From assembly GCA_045613385.1 (NCBI GenBank), contig JAZLAW010000022.1, positions 1 to 64,000 on the forward strand: a stretch of 64,000 nt of DNA. Direction: 5' to 3'. Positions 8,990 through 17,429 of this stretch are shown in pieces. This DNA comes from SIG565 sp045613385 (lineage in GTDB: Bacteria; Bacillota; Clostridia; Oscillospirales; Acutalibacteraceae). The notes under the pieces are model-generated. The model was not told the DNA's origin, ran no database searches, and was given only the letters and a program-made list of their open reading frames with translations. Made by a program: the position numbers and the translations under genes. Positions within the stretch are counted from its first letter, which is position 1. The number at the start of each line of letters is the position of its first letter.

Positions 8990-9037
8990 ATAAAAATAGA
9001 GCACTAATTATAGGCTTTCAACCGATAATTGGTGCTC
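8990..9037 (-). terminator. Rho-independent terminator of the proBAC operon
   Basis: GAGCACTAATTATAGG (8999-9014) pairs with CCGATAATTGGTGCTC (9022-9037) with two mismatches, and is followed on the minus strand by a U-rich run. It lies 10 bp after the proC stop. Confidence 0.75.
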
Positions 9038-9047
9038 TTGTGAATTT

Positions 9048-9845
9048 TTATTTGCCAAGTTCTGTCGTGCGCTTAAATGACTTATCAACCGCAGTTTTTA
9101 CTATCAATTCGAAATTGTCGTTTTGTAGTGACTGCACACCTTCTATTGTACTGCCCTTAGGAGAACAAACGGCATCGATTAACTGACCGGGTGTAAACTC
9201 TGTCTCGAGCAGCATTTTTGCTGAGCCTAAAACTGTGTTAGCGGCATACATTAAAGCTTTCTCATAGGTTAATCCGCTTTTTTCTCCGCCCTTTGCCAAA
9301 CAGTCCATAAACATAAACGCAAAAGCAGGTCCGCATCCGCTTACCGCACTTGCGGCATCGATGAGTTCTTCTTCGATTTCATCAAAAGCACCCGCATTTC
9401 CCATAAACGAAACAAATTCGTTTTTTTCTGCATCAGTTACACCGTTCAGGGTATAAACTATCATACCCTTTCCTACTGCTACGGGCATATTAGGCATTAT
9501 GCGGATTATGGGTACTGAGAAACCCAATATATCGGTGATTTTTTCACACTTGACGCCCGCCGCCATACTGACAAGTACATATCTGTCATGCCTGTTTTTC
9601 AGAGTGTCCGCAATATCATTTAAAACTGTGGGTAAAACCTGCGGTTTTACCCCTAAAAAAATATATTTTGCGGTGTTGCAAATTTCTGTAGCACAAACAC
9701 ATTCTGCCGACAGACTGTTTGAAAGTTCTGCCGCTTTTTCTATATTTGTATCGGTAATAAGCATTTTCACACTACCGCTCTTTGCCGCCGCCTTTGCCAG
9801 TGCGCCACCCATGTTACCTGCGCCTATAAATCCAACCTTTATCAT
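9048..9845 (-). CDS. proC: Pyrroline-5-carboxylate reductase
   Basis: ProC performs the last step of proline synthesis, NAD(P)H-dependent reduction of pyrroline-5-carboxylate. The 265-residue protein has the Rossmann glycine motif at the N terminus (GFIGAGNMGGALAKAA) and the family signature near the C terminus (TPGQLIDAVCSPKGSTIEG). Length is typical. It is the third gene of proB-proA-proC, 9 bp after proA, and a terminator follows. Confidence 0.95.
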   Translation of the reverse strand: MIKVGFIGAGNMGGALAKAAAKSGSVKMLITDTNIEKAAELSNSLSAECVCATEICNTAKYIFLGVKPQVLPTVLNDIADTLKNRHDRYVLVSMAAGVKCEKITDILGFSVPIIRIMPNMPVAVGKGMIVYTLNGVTDAEKNEFVSFMGNAGAFDEIEEELIDAASAVSGCGPAFAFMFMDCLAKGGEKSGLTYEKALMYAANTVLGSAKMLLETEFTPGQLIDAVCSPKGSTIEGVQSLQNDNFELIVKTAVDKSFKRTTELGK

Positions 9846-9854
9846 TTTTGCTCC

Positions 9855-11108
9855 CTACCTTATTTGTCCGTCACCCTGTATTACATACTTATAGGTATTA
9901 AGTTCACTAAGTCCCATAGGTCCACGGGCGTGTAATTTCTGTGTTGAAATTCCCATTTCACAACCAAGTCCGAACTCTCCGCCATCGGTAAAACGGGTTG
10001 AAGCATTGACGTAAACCGCCGCACTATCAACACAGGCAGTAAAAAGTTCAGCCTTCTCTGTATTGTTAGTAATAATGGCTTCACTGTGACCTGTTGAATG
10101 AACCGCTATATGTTCTATAGCTGTTTCAACCGAATCTACTATTTTTACGGCTAATATATAGTCTAAAAATTCAGTATCAAAATCATTATCGGTGGCACTG
10201 ATACCATCTATGAATTCAGATGCCTTTTCATCAAGTCTTAATTCTACCGACGGCTTACCTTCTTCTTTCCTTTTATCCACCAGTCTTTCTTTAAGAAGTG
10301 ACAAAAAGTTCGGGGCAATCTTGTCTGATACCAATAACACTTCTGCCGCATTACAAACCGATGGGCGCGATGTCTTGGCGTTTTCAATAATACTGAGCGC
10401 CATATCAAAATCGGCGCTATCATCAACATATATATGGCAAATACCGGTACCGGTTTGGATACAGGGAACTTTAGCACCGTTTACACAGGCATTTATAAGT
10501 CCTGCGCCGCCACGTGGAATAAGCAAATCTACAGAGCCCACTGCTGTCATTAGAGCTGTGGCGCTATCTCGGGATGTATCTTCGATAAGATTTATAAAGT
10601 CACCCGGATAACCGCATTTTTCTATACCCTTCTTAAGAGCGTTTACTACAGCCATATTGGAATTAAAAGCTTCTTTTCCGCCGCGCAATACACAGGCATT
10701 TCCGCTTTTAATACATAATGACGCCGCATCCGATGTAACGTTCGGGCGACTTTCATATATGATTGCAACGGTACCTATCGGCACAGATACTTTTTGAATT
10801 TTCAGGCCGTTTCTATATGTTTCGCTCAACACTCTTCCAACAAAATCAGGCAGTTCGGCTACGGCGCGAATTCCATCTGCCATAGCCATTATACGTTCTT
10901 TTGTCAATAGAAGTCTGTCTATCATAACCAAACTTACTGTTTCTTTTGCTTTTTCTACATCAATTTTATTGGCCTTTAAAATTTCATCTGTAGCAGAAAC
11001 CAGCGCATCCGCCATACTAAAAAGCAAGTTATTTTTTTCATCGGTTTTAAGTACTGCTATTTTACCTTTTACCGATTTTGCTTTATTTAAAATTTGTTCT
11101 GTAGTCAA
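9855..11108 (-). CDS. proA: Gamma-glutamyl phosphate reductase
   Basis: ProA reduces gamma-glutamyl phosphate to glutamate semialdehyde with NADPH, the second step of proline synthesis. The protein is an aldehyde-dehydrogenase relative with the conserved region IPRGGAGLINACV and the catalytic-cysteine region SRPSVCNAAEVLL. The frame is open to an ATG at 11153, but that would overlap proB by 41 bp. A TTG at 11108 lies 4 bp after the proB stop with GGAAGGAAG seven bases before it and gives 417 residues, the normal family length; that start is used here. Confidence 0.94.
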   Translation of the reverse strand: MTTEQILNKAKSVKGKIAVLKTDEKNNLLFSMADALVSATDEILKANKIDVEKAKETVSLVMIDRLLLTKERIMAMADGIRAVAELPDFVGRVLSETYRNGLKIQKVSVPIGTVAIIYESRPNVTSDAASLCIKSGNACVLRGGKEAFNSNMAVVNALKKGIEKCGYPGDFINLIEDTSRDSATALMTAVGSVDLLIPRGGAGLINACVNGAKVPCIQTGTGICHIYVDDSADFDMALSIIENAKTSRPSVCNAAEVLLVSDKIAPNFLSLLKERLVDKRKEEGKPSVELRLDEKASEFIDGISATDNDFDTEFLDYILAVKIVDSVETAIEHIAVHSTGHSEAIITNNTEKAELFTACVDSAAVYVNASTRFTDGGEFGLGCEMGISTQKLHARGPMGLSELNTYKYVIQGDGQIR

Positions 11109-11112
11109 TTTA

Positions 11113-11880
11113 CTACTTCCTTCCAATAAAACGGCTTCCAACCTGTTTTCCATCCATTATATCATATAAAACCTTTGGATTAGAGCCGTTTGCTATAATC
11201 ATATCACAACCTGAACCAATACAAAGTTCGGCGGCAGCCAGTTTTGTTATCATACCGCCCGTACCGTTCTCACTTCCCGCGCCACCTGATGACAAACGCA
11301 TTTCTTCCGTTATCTCGGTGATTTCAGGTATTAATTTTGCATTCGCATCTTTATGTGGGTCGGCGGTAAACAGTCCGTCAATATCGGAGAGAAGAACGAG
11401 TAAATCTGAGTCTGAGAGAACTGTTACTATAGCACCTAACGTATCATTGTCGCCAATACCTATTTCTGCGGTTGATACGGTGTCGTTTTCATTGATAATT
11501 GGTATTACTCCCAGTTCAAGAAGCCTATTGAGAGTATTTTTAAAGTTATCCGCCATATCTTTATTGCCAAGCACGTAGTTTGTTATAAGAAGTTGTGCGA
11601 CGGTATGATTATATTCGGAAAACAACTTATCATAGGTATACATAAGTTCGCATTGTCCGACTGCTGCTGCTGCCTGTCTTGTGGGTATATCTTCGGGTCG
11701 CTTTTTCAAGGACAATTTGCCCATACCCATGCCTATAGCGCCGCTTGAAACCAAAATTATTTCGTGTCCTTGGTTTTTAAGGTCGCTCAACACCTTACAA
11801 AAATCTTCAATATGTCTTATATTCAGTCTGCCTGAACTGTATGCCAGAGTAGAAGTGCCAACCTTTACAACAATTCTCAT
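11113..11880 (-). CDS. proB: Glutamate 5-kinase, short form without PUA domain
   Basis: ProB phosphorylates glutamate at the gamma-carboxyl, the first and usually proline-inhibited step of proline synthesis. The 255 residues form the amino-acid kinase domain (VKVGTSTLA at the N terminus, ISSGAIGMG-type LVSSGAIGMG, INENDTVS, DNDTLGA). The C-terminal PUA domain of the roughly 370-residue enterobacterial enzyme is absent, as in many Firmicutes. The ATG at 11880 is chosen because GGGGAG lies just upstream; an in-frame ATG at 11922 is further out and lacks a site. Confidence 0.94.
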   Translation of the reverse strand: MRIVVKVGTSTLAYSSGRLNIRHIEDFCKVLSDLKNQGHEIILVSSGAIGMGMGKLSLKKRPEDIPTRQAAAAVGQCELMYTYDKLFSEYNHTVAQLLITNYVLGNKDMADNFKNTLNRLLELGVIPIINENDTVSTAEIGIGDNDTLGAIVTVLSDSDLLVLLSDIDGLFTADPHKDANAKLIPEITEITEEMRLSSGGAGSENGTGGMITKLAAAELCIGSGCDMIIANGSNPKVLYDIMDGKQVGSRFIGRK

Positions 11881-11910
11881 ATTAACTCCCCATTTGCATA
11901 TTATTTTATA

Positions 11911-11938
11911 ATTATACCACATTTGTTTATAATTTCAA
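11911..11938 (-). promoter_or_regulatory. sigma-A promoter of proBAC
   Basis: On the minus strand, -35 TTGAAA (11933-11938) and -10 TATAAT (11911-11916) have a 16 bp spacer. It lies between the mrp terminator and the proB start. No T-box is visible. Confidence 0.65.
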
Positions 11939-11940
11939 AT

Positions 11941-11974
11941 AAAAAATAATCCCCCGAATTTCCTTCGGGAGATT
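11941..11974 (-). terminator. Rho-independent terminator of mrp
   Basis: The arms AATCCCCCGAA and TTCGGGAGATT form a hairpin, followed on the minus strand by ATTATTTTTT. It lies just downstream of the mrp stop. Confidence 0.8.
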
Positions 11975-11979
11975 ATACT

Positions 11980-12825
11980 TTATTTATTCAGTTTTGCATC
12001 GATATACCTTGCCGCATCGGTAAAATAATTATTCTCAATTCTATCAAACATACCGTTATCTACAAGGGACGCCATATTAGTGTCAATCGGGATTCTCGCA
12101 AGTAACGGAAGGTCTAATTCATCGGCAACCGTTTCGGTCTTGCTGCTACCGAATATATGAAATTCCTTACCGCAATCAGGACATTTTACATAGCTCATAT
12201 TTTCCACAATACCGAGAACAGGAATATTCATCATTTTTGCCATATTATATGCCTTTTTAACTATCAAGGATACCAAGTCTTGCGGAGAAGTTACTATAAC
12301 TATTCCGTCAAGCGGCAGACTTTGGAAAACGGTGAGTGGCACATCTCCCGTTCCGGGCGGACAGTCAACAAACATATAGTCAACATTTCCCCAAGCTACA
12401 TCAGTCCAGAACTGCTTCACCGCACCCGCGATAACCGGGCCGCGCCATACTACAGGCGATTCTGTATCTTCGAGCAAAAGATTCACCGACATAAGCTTAA
12501 TACCGCCCTTACTTTCGGCCGGTAAAATACCGCGCTCATCCTGCAAAGCGCGTGAATTAACTCCAAACATTTTAGGAATTGACGGACCGGTAATATCTGC
12601 ATCAAGTACCGCCGTTTCATAACCTGCGCGTTTCATACTAACTGCAAGGCCGCCTGTTACTAAGGACTTTCCTACGCCTCCCTTGCCGCTTACTACGCCG
12701 ATTACACGTTTAATATTGCTGAACTCGTTGGTTTGCGCAATAAGACTGGCAGGTTCCTTTTTTGCCGATGCACAATTACTGCAATCTCCGTTACAAGCTG
12801 TCTCGCTACATTTTCTTTCACTCAT
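11980..12825 (-). CDS. mrp: Mrp/NBP35 family Fe-S cluster carrier ATPase
   Basis: Mrp (ApbC) proteins are P-loop NTPases of the MinD/ParA group that hold and transfer Fe-S clusters to target proteins. The 281 residues include the deviant Walker A VVSGKGGVGKS (about 44-54), the family stretch DADITGPSIPKMFGV, and a CPDCGKEF pair late in the protein where the bridging cluster binds. An extra Cys-rich N terminus (CSETACNGDCSNC) is seen in clostridial members. It ends the block nifS-nifU-S1-mrp, 19 bp after the S1-domain gene, which fits a role in Fe-S maturation. Confidence 0.9.
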   Translation of the reverse strand: MSERKCSETACNGDCSNCASAKKEPASLIAQTNEFSNIKRVIGVVSGKGGVGKSLVTGGLAVSMKRAGYETAVLDADITGPSIPKMFGVNSRALQDERGILPAESKGGIKLMSVNLLLEDTESPVVWRGPVIAGAVKQFWTDVAWGNVDYMFVDCPPGTGDVPLTVFQSLPLDGIVIVTSPQDLVSLIVKKAYNMAKMMNIPVLGIVENMSYVKCPDCGKEFHIFGSSKTETVADELDLPLLARIPIDTNMASLVDNGMFDRIENNYFTDAARYIDAKLNK

Positions 12826-12844
12826 TTTAAACTTCCTTCCAACT

Positions 12845-13765
12845 TTAGAACTGCGTGTATATCTGCTTTATAGAATTTGGTGGTGAATAATACCATTCTT
12901 CAATATGGTCATCTGAACAGAAATACTCCACGGGCGTTATAAAATCACTATCAAAACTATCTATTATAATAAGCTTTACCTTCATTTTCTCTGGTATAAT
13001 GCTTTTTATAAACACACTGGCCTGTTGACCTATGTACACATCATTTTTAGGCTCTGCAAGTCCCGCAAGATTGGGAGTCAACTCTACAAAAATACCATAA
13101 CTTTCTACCGAGCGTATTATACCTGTTACGGTTTGCCCTGCTTTGAGTAAATCGGCATTTTCTTGCCAAGTACCCAGTAATTCCTTATGGGATAACATTA
13201 TCTTTCCATCCGGCATTATCTGTTTGACAATAACCTTTATATCACTTCCGACACAAAAGCGGTCGGATGGATGAGATATACGGGATACCGAAATAGAATC
13301 AATCGGTAAGAGTGCGATTATCCCACAGCCTATATCACAAAAAGCGCCAAAACTTTCAAGGTGGGTTATCCTGGCATCTATTATATCCCCGGGAATCAAG
13401 CACTTAATATAATTTTGTATGCATTGTTCCTGAGCCATACGGCGGGACAGTATGGCATACATTTTGCCGTCACTATCGGTTTCAACACTTTTTACAGTAA
13501 AGCAAACCGCCTTGCCGACACGGGAAATAAGTGCAATATCCCGAACATTTCCTTCGCTGATACCTATAGCGCCATCATCTCTTGGGATAATCCCCTTCAT
13601 ACAACCGAGATTTACTATCAGATTATGCTCGGCATCGCACATAAAGGCAGTGGCTTCAAGAATATCCCCCGACTGCATAGACTGTGTTATACTAAGCGGC
13701 GTATGAATTTTCTTTTTGTTAGATACTGTATCACTTAGCCAACCTTCAGGAAAATAACCCTTCAT
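12845..13765 (-). CDS. S1 RNA-binding domain protein (ribosomal protein S1-like)
   Basis: The 306-residue protein holds three S1-type OB folds: about 25-110 (GDILEATAF... LSRRMA), about 115-185 (PGDIIDARITHLESFGAFCD), and about 200-270 (GQTVTGIIRSVESYGIFVEL). It resembles the short S1 proteins of Clostridia, which bind mRNA or the ribosome. The ATG at 13765 is used because AAGG lies about ten bases upstream; a TTG three codons earlier is too close to it. The neighbours mrp and nifU do not explain its role. Assignment to rpsA is not certain. Confidence 0.8.
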   Translation of the reverse strand: MKGYFPEGWLSDTVSNKKKIHTPLSITQSMQSGDILEATAFMCDAEHNLIVNLGCMKGIIPRDDGAIGISEGNVRDIALISRVGKAVCFTVKSVETDSDGKMYAILSRRMAQEQCIQNYIKCLIPGDIIDARITHLESFGAFCDIGCGIIALLPIDSISVSRISHPSDRFCVGSDIKVIVKQIMPDGKIMLSHKELLGTWQENADLLKAGQTVTGIIRSVESYGIFVELTPNLAGLAEPKNDVYIGQQASVFIKSIIPEKMKVKLIIIDSFDSDFITPVEYFCSDDHIEEWYYSPPNSIKQIYTQF

Positions 13766-13845
13766 AATTATCAAGCCTTTCTTTTCATATGTTTCCTAAA
13801 GAAAGTATATGAAAAAGACTTGCTAATAATGATTAATTTACCTTC

Positions 13846-14280
13846 CTATTTTGAACAACCTTCACAATGGTCGCAATCGTGTTTGATTTCACCCACAAAC
13901 GGTGTTGGATCAACACCCTGTCTTGTATAATAATCGGCAAGAGCCGCCTTTATTGCCTGTTCTGCAAGAACCGAGCAATGTATTTTATGCGGCGGCAAAC
14001 CACCCAACGCCTCAACTACCGCTTTGTTTGATAATTCGAGCGCCTTTTCAATAGGCTGACCTTTTACCATCTCGGCGGCAATAGAACTCGTAGCAATAGC
14101 CGATGCGCAACCGTAAGTTTTAAAACGAACATCTTCTATAATTCCGTTTTCTATTTTTAAATACATTCGCATAATATCTCCGCATTTAGCGTTACCAACT
14201 TCACCCACACCGTTGGCATCGGCAAGTTCACCCACGTTACGCGGATTTGTAAAATGCTCCATAACCTTATCTGTATACAT
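13846..14280 (-). CDS. nifU: NifU/IscU-type Fe-S cluster scaffold protein
   Basis: Scaffold on which NifS-derived sulfur and iron are assembled into [2Fe-2S] or [4Fe-4S] clusters. With the ATG at 14280 the protein has 144 residues. The three conserved cysteines are present (Cys33 in NAKCGD, Cys58 in TYGCAS, Cys102 in KIHCSV) together with the Asp after the first. The C terminus carries an added CDHCEGC motif, typical of anaerobe NifU-like proteins. AGGGG eight bases upstream supports ATG 14280 over the preceding TTG. It follows nifS by 3 bp. Confidence 0.93.
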   Translation of the reverse strand: MYTDKVMEHFTNPRNVGELADANGVGEVGNAKCGDIMRMYLKIENGIIEDVRFKTYGCASAIATSSIAAEMVKGQPIEKALELSNKAVVEALGGLPPHKIHCSVLAEQAIKAALADYYTRQGVDPTPFVGEIKHDCDHCEGCSK

Positions 14281-14283
14281 CAA

Positions 14284-15471
14284 TTATTCCCCTTTACTTT
14301 CCGCCACAATTTTATCCCACAACGGTGACATAGAACGCAAACGTTCTATAATTGGCGGTAAAACTTCGCAAATATACTTTGCATCATCAAGTGTACTTTC
14401 ATCGCTAAACGACAAACGGAGTGAGCCGTGTGCTACTTCGTGTTTAAGCCCTATACTCAAAAGCACGTGACTCGGGTCAAGAGAACCTGATGTACAAGCA
14501 GAACCCGAAGATGCACAAATGCCCTTAGCGTCGAGCATTAAAAGTAATGACTCTCCTTCAACACCTTCAAAACACATATTCACATTTCCTGCAAGTCTGT
14601 TTTCTCTATCACCATTCACACGGGAACGCTCAATTTTCAGACAATTATCCATTATATAATTTGTGATTTCGCGGTTTTTCCGATTTCTTTCTTCCATAGT
14701 AGCCATCGCTTCTTCAAGAGCAATCGCCATTCCTACTATACCTGCCGTGTTTTCGGTACCCGCACGGCGTCTGTTTTCCTGTGCGCCGCCATCAATCAAA
14801 TTACCAAACGGTATGCCGCGTTTTATATACAAAGCGCCCATACCTTTCGGACCGTGGAATTTATGCGCCGACATAGAAAGCATATCAATACACTGTTCTT
14901 TTACATCAATCGGAACATTACCCACTGCCTGTACGGCATCGGTATGGAACACAATTCCCTTTTCACGACACACCGCACCAATTTCAGCCACAGGCTGAAT
15001 GGTACCAATTTCGTTGTTGGCGTACATTATTGTAACGAGTCCTGTTGTTTCCTTAATCGCATTTTCAAGCTCTTCTACACGTACCAATCCGTCTGAATGG
15101 ACATCCAGTAAAGTTACTTCGAAGCCTTCTTTTTTCAAGGTATCGAGTGTATGAAGTACTGCGTGATGCTCGAACTTTGTCGAAATTATATGATTTTTAC
15201 CCTTTTTAAGCATGGCGTGGGCATAACCTTTTATTGCCCAGTTATCCGCTTCGCTGCCACCCGCGGTGAAATATATTTCCCCACTTCTTGCACCCAAAGC
15301 TTCCGCTACTTTTTGTCGTGCTTCTTCAATCGCTTCTTTTGATTTTGCCCCAAAATTATAAAGGCTTGAAGCATTTGCATATTCTTCCTTTAAATACGGC
15401 AGCATACCATTTAAAGCCTTTTCGCTAAGACGGGTCGTAGCCGCATTATCGGCATAAATAAATCTTTCCAT
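14284..15471 (-). CDS. nifS: Cysteine desulfurase (NifS/IscS family)
   Basis: PLP enzyme that removes sulfur from cysteine as an enzyme-bound persulfide and passes it to NifU. The PLP lysine is in SMSAHKFHGPKG (Lys204 from the chosen start) and the persulfide cysteine in SSGSACTSGS (Cys326). The length of 395 residues is normal. The frame reads MKMERF; the second ATG (15471) has GAGG seven bases upstream and is taken as the start. No IscR/RrF2 regulator gene precedes it, unlike many clostridial isc clusters. Confidence 0.94.
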   Translation of the reverse strand: MERFIYADNAATTRLSEKALNGMLPYLKEEYANASSLYNFGAKSKEAIEEARQKVAEALGARSGEIYFTAGGSEADNWAIKGYAHAMLKKGKNHIISTKFEHHAVLHTLDTLKKEGFEVTLLDVHSDGLVRVEELENAIKETTGLVTIMYANNEIGTIQPVAEIGAVCREKGIVFHTDAVQAVGNVPIDVKEQCIDMLSMSAHKFHGPKGMGALYIKRGIPFGNLIDGGAQENRRRAGTENTAGIVGMAIALEEAMATMEERNRKNREITNYIMDNCLKIERSRVNGDRENRLAGNVNMCFEGVEGESLLLMLDAKGICASSGSACTSGSLDPSHVLLSIGLKHEVAHGSLRLSFSDESTLDDAKYICEVLPPIIERLRSMSPLWDKIVAESKGE

Positions 15472-15543
15472 TTTCATTCCTCAACATTAAATTTTTACCA
15501 ACGATTATTTTATACTATTTCGGTATACTTTTCAATACTAAAC

Positions 15544-15981
15544 TTAAAAATTTTTGTAAAAATTTACTGCTAAAATATCACAACGTTCATTTTCAGGATG
15601 GCCCGCATGTCCTTTAACCCAGTCTATCCGAACTTCGTGCATTTTTAAGAGTTCTAAGAGTTCTTCCCACAAATCTGTATTAAGGGCAGGTTTTTTATCA
15701 GCTTTGCGCCAACCGTTCTTTTGCCAACTCTCAGCCCAACCCTTTGTTATGCCATCAGCAACATACTTAGAGTCGGTCACAAGTCTCACCATACAGGGTT
15801 CTTTAAGAGCTCTGAGTCCCATTATCGCGGCAGTTAATTCCATACGGTTATTCGTAGTTTCCTTTTCACCGCCGCAGAGTTCTTTTTCCTTCTCCCCATA
15901 GCGCAAAATAGCACCCCATCCACCAGGGCCGGGATTACCCGAACACGCGCCATCGGTAAATAATTCAACATATTTTTTCAT
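15544..15981 (-). CDS. rnhA: Ribonuclease HI
   Basis: Degrades the RNA strand of RNA-DNA hybrids. The 145-residue single domain has the catalytic carboxylates Asp10 (LFTDGACSGNPGPGG), Glu48 (NRMELTAA), Asp70 (LVTDSKY) and Asp135 (ERCDILA), and the basic protrusion around WQKNGWRKADKK. It starts 8 bp after lexA and may be cotranscribed with it, which would place it under SOS control. No clear terminator separates it from nifS. Confidence 0.95.
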   Translation of the reverse strand: MKKYVELFTDGACSGNPGPGGWGAILRYGEKEKELCGGEKETTNNRMELTAAIMGLRALKEPCMVRLVTDSKYVADGITKGWAESWQKNGWRKADKKPALNTDLWEELLELLKMHEVRIDWVKGHAGHPENERCDILAVNFYKNF

Positions 15982-15989
15982 ACTAACTC

Positions 15990-16580
15990 CTAATACTTTC
16001 GGTAGCTTCCGATAACCTTACCAAGTACCGATGGGTTTTCGGGATAAATTGGGTCAAAATCTTCATTCTCGGGCATAAAAACCACCCTGCCGTTTTTATC
16101 TTTTGCTAAACGTTTTACAGTAGCTTCATCGCCGTCCATACCGATAATTATATCGCCATCTCTTACATATGCATCTTTATCGGCAACGACTATGTCACCA
16201 TCCATAATACCTATATTTTTCATACTATACCCCTGAACGCGAAGCGCAAACAGGCCTTCGGCATCCTTTGTAGGATACGGAATGTAGTCTTCTATTTCTT
16301 CAACTGCCAAAATAGGTTGTCCCGCCGTTACACGACCGATAACGGGTACCTGTACAGAATCTGATGCACCCTCTATTCTGATAGCGCGTGAATATTTGGC
16401 ATCCCTATAAATATAACCGTTTTCTTCGAGAACATTAAGTATTTCGTGCACGGTAGATGTTGACTTTATACCTGTAGCATTACAAATCTCTCTGACTGTT
16501 GGCGGAAGTCCTGCCGAAATCTTTTTAACAAGATAATTATATACCTTTAACTGTTTTTCTTTTAAAGTCGGTCTTGACAT
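15990..16580 (-). CDS. lexA: LexA repressor
   Basis: SOS repressor that cleaves itself when RecA is activated. The 196 residues have an N-terminal winged helix-turn-helix (about 1-65) and a C-terminal S24 peptidase domain. The cleavage site Ala86-Gly87 (VTAGQPIL), nucleophile Ser119 (QGYSMKN) and general base Lys156 (ATVKRLA) are all present. GGGAGG lies eight bases before the ATG. An imperfect LexA box overlaps the predicted transcription start, so it probably represses itself. Confidence 0.95.
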   Translation of the reverse strand: MSRPTLKEKQLKVYNYLVKKISAGLPPTVREICNATGIKSTSTVHEILNVLEENGYIYRDAKYSRAIRIEGASDSVQVPVIGRVTAGQPILAVEEIEDYIPYPTKDAEGLFALRVQGYSMKNIGIMDGDIVVADKDAYVRDGDIIIGMDGDEATVKRLAKDKNGRVVFMPENEDFDPIYPENPSVLGKVIGSYRKY

Positions 16581-16593
16581 ACAAAAACCTCCC

Positions 16594-16605
16594 GAACATT
16601 TATTC
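16594..16605. promoter_or_regulatory. Candidate LexA box (SOS operator) in front of lexA
   Basis: GAACATTTATTC on the plus strand matches the Firmicute operator core GAACNNNNGTTC at all but one position. It lies immediately downstream of the predicted -10, over the transcription start and 13 bp before the lexA ATG. The call relies on position as well as sequence. Confidence 0.6.
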
Positions 16606-16612
16606 TTTTTTT

Positions 16613-16641
16613 AGTATATCAAAGTATCCATCCTTTTTCAA
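16613..16641 (-). promoter_or_regulatory. sigma-A promoter of lexA-rnhA
   Basis: On the minus strand, -35 TTGAAA (16636-16641) and -10 TATACT (16613-16618) have a 17 bp spacer. The -35 element overlaps the last codons of the upstream transporter gene. Confidence 0.65.
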
Positions 16642-17003
16642 GGGGTATTTTTATCCTTTTTAAACAGTTCTATAATACCAAGTACAATTAAAAAGCTCGC
16701 AAATATTTTTGAGATGAAAGCAGCCTTTAAAACACTTGTCAGCCAAATACCCACAAAACTACCCAAAATACCAAACGCGGCTATAGGCAGCGCCCTTTTA
16801 AAATCTAATTGTTTTTTTAGCGCATAAATTATTATTGATAATAATCCTATGGGTATAAAAAACCATAAATTAATTCCTTGGGCCAATAACTGCTCGGCAT
16901 TTTTAAATACCGTTAAATATATAAGCAGCACCGCACCGCCGCCCATACCCATTGATGCGATAACACCCGAAAAAAGCCCTGCTAAAAGGGCTATAATATT
17001 CAT
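16638..17003 (-). CDS. TauE/SafE family transporter, half-size subunit B
   Basis: This 121-residue protein begins with the TauE/SafE repeat signature (ALLAGLFSGVIASMGMGGGAVLL) and has about four hydrophobic segments. Full-length family members are about 250 residues made of two such repeats. Here the repeats are on two genes: the upstream half (17000-17356) ends in an ATGA overlap with this start, indicating translational coupling. The pair probably forms one membrane permease for a sulfur-containing anion or organic acid; the substrate cannot be read from sequence. Confidence 0.8.
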   Translation of the reverse strand: MNIIALLAGLFSGVIASMGMGGGAVLLIYLTVFKNAEQLLAQGINLWFFIPIGLLSIIIYALKKQLDFKRALPIAAFGILGSFVGIWLTSVLKAAFISKIFASFLIVLGIIELFKKDKNTP

Positions 17004-17356
17004 CGTATGAACAGGCGTACGCCTGCCCATATCATAAATAACGCAAATATTTTCTTTAGTGCTTTTTGCGGTAACCGACAAAGAATAAAAGTGCCTATCA
17101 GTGTGCCTATTATGCCACCCGGTATAAAGGGTATTGCATCTACAATAGCTACGTTACCGCGCAACAAATACATAACCGCACTGATTGCCGAAATCGGTAA
17201 TATAACCAAAATAGCGTTTGCTTGTGCCTTACTTTGTGAAAAGCCGAGATTTTTTAAAAGCGGAACCGCAATCATTCCGCCGCCCGCGCCCATAAGTCCG
17301 TTTATAATGCCAATAGTAATACCACTTGTTACAGTTCTAAAATTAATTTTCTTCAT
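17000..17356 (-). CDS. TauE/SafE family transporter, half-size subunit A
   Basis: This 118-residue membrane protein carries the glycine-rich repeat motif (GIINGLMGAGGGMIAVPLL) and about four membrane segments, the last near ALKKIFALFMIWAGVRLFI. The ATG at 17356 follows GGTGAAGAT; earlier in-frame codons lack a site. It is the first of the two half-transporter genes, sharing the sequence ATGA with the second. Such splitting is a known variation of this family in Firmicutes and is not a frameshift, since both halves have complete starts and stops. Confidence 0.8.
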   Translation of the reverse strand: MKKINFRTVTSGITIGIINGLMGAGGGMIAVPLLKNLGFSQSKAQANAILVILPISAISAVMYLLRGNVAIVDAIPFIPGGIIGTLIGTFILCRLPQKALKKIFALFMIWAGVRLFIR

Positions 17357-17397
17357 ATCTTCACCAAAAATATTGTTAGCAAAAAAACACCTAAAAT

Positions 17398-17429
17398 ACA
17401 AAAAGCGATGCCGTGGCATCGCTTTTTTT
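17398..17429. terminator. Bidirectional terminator hairpin after the ABC transporter gene
   Basis: GCGATGCC - GT - GGCATCGC forms a perfect 8-bp stem extended by A-T pairs, with T-runs on both sides. On the minus strand it directly follows the ABC transporter stop at 17428. Confidence 0.8.
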
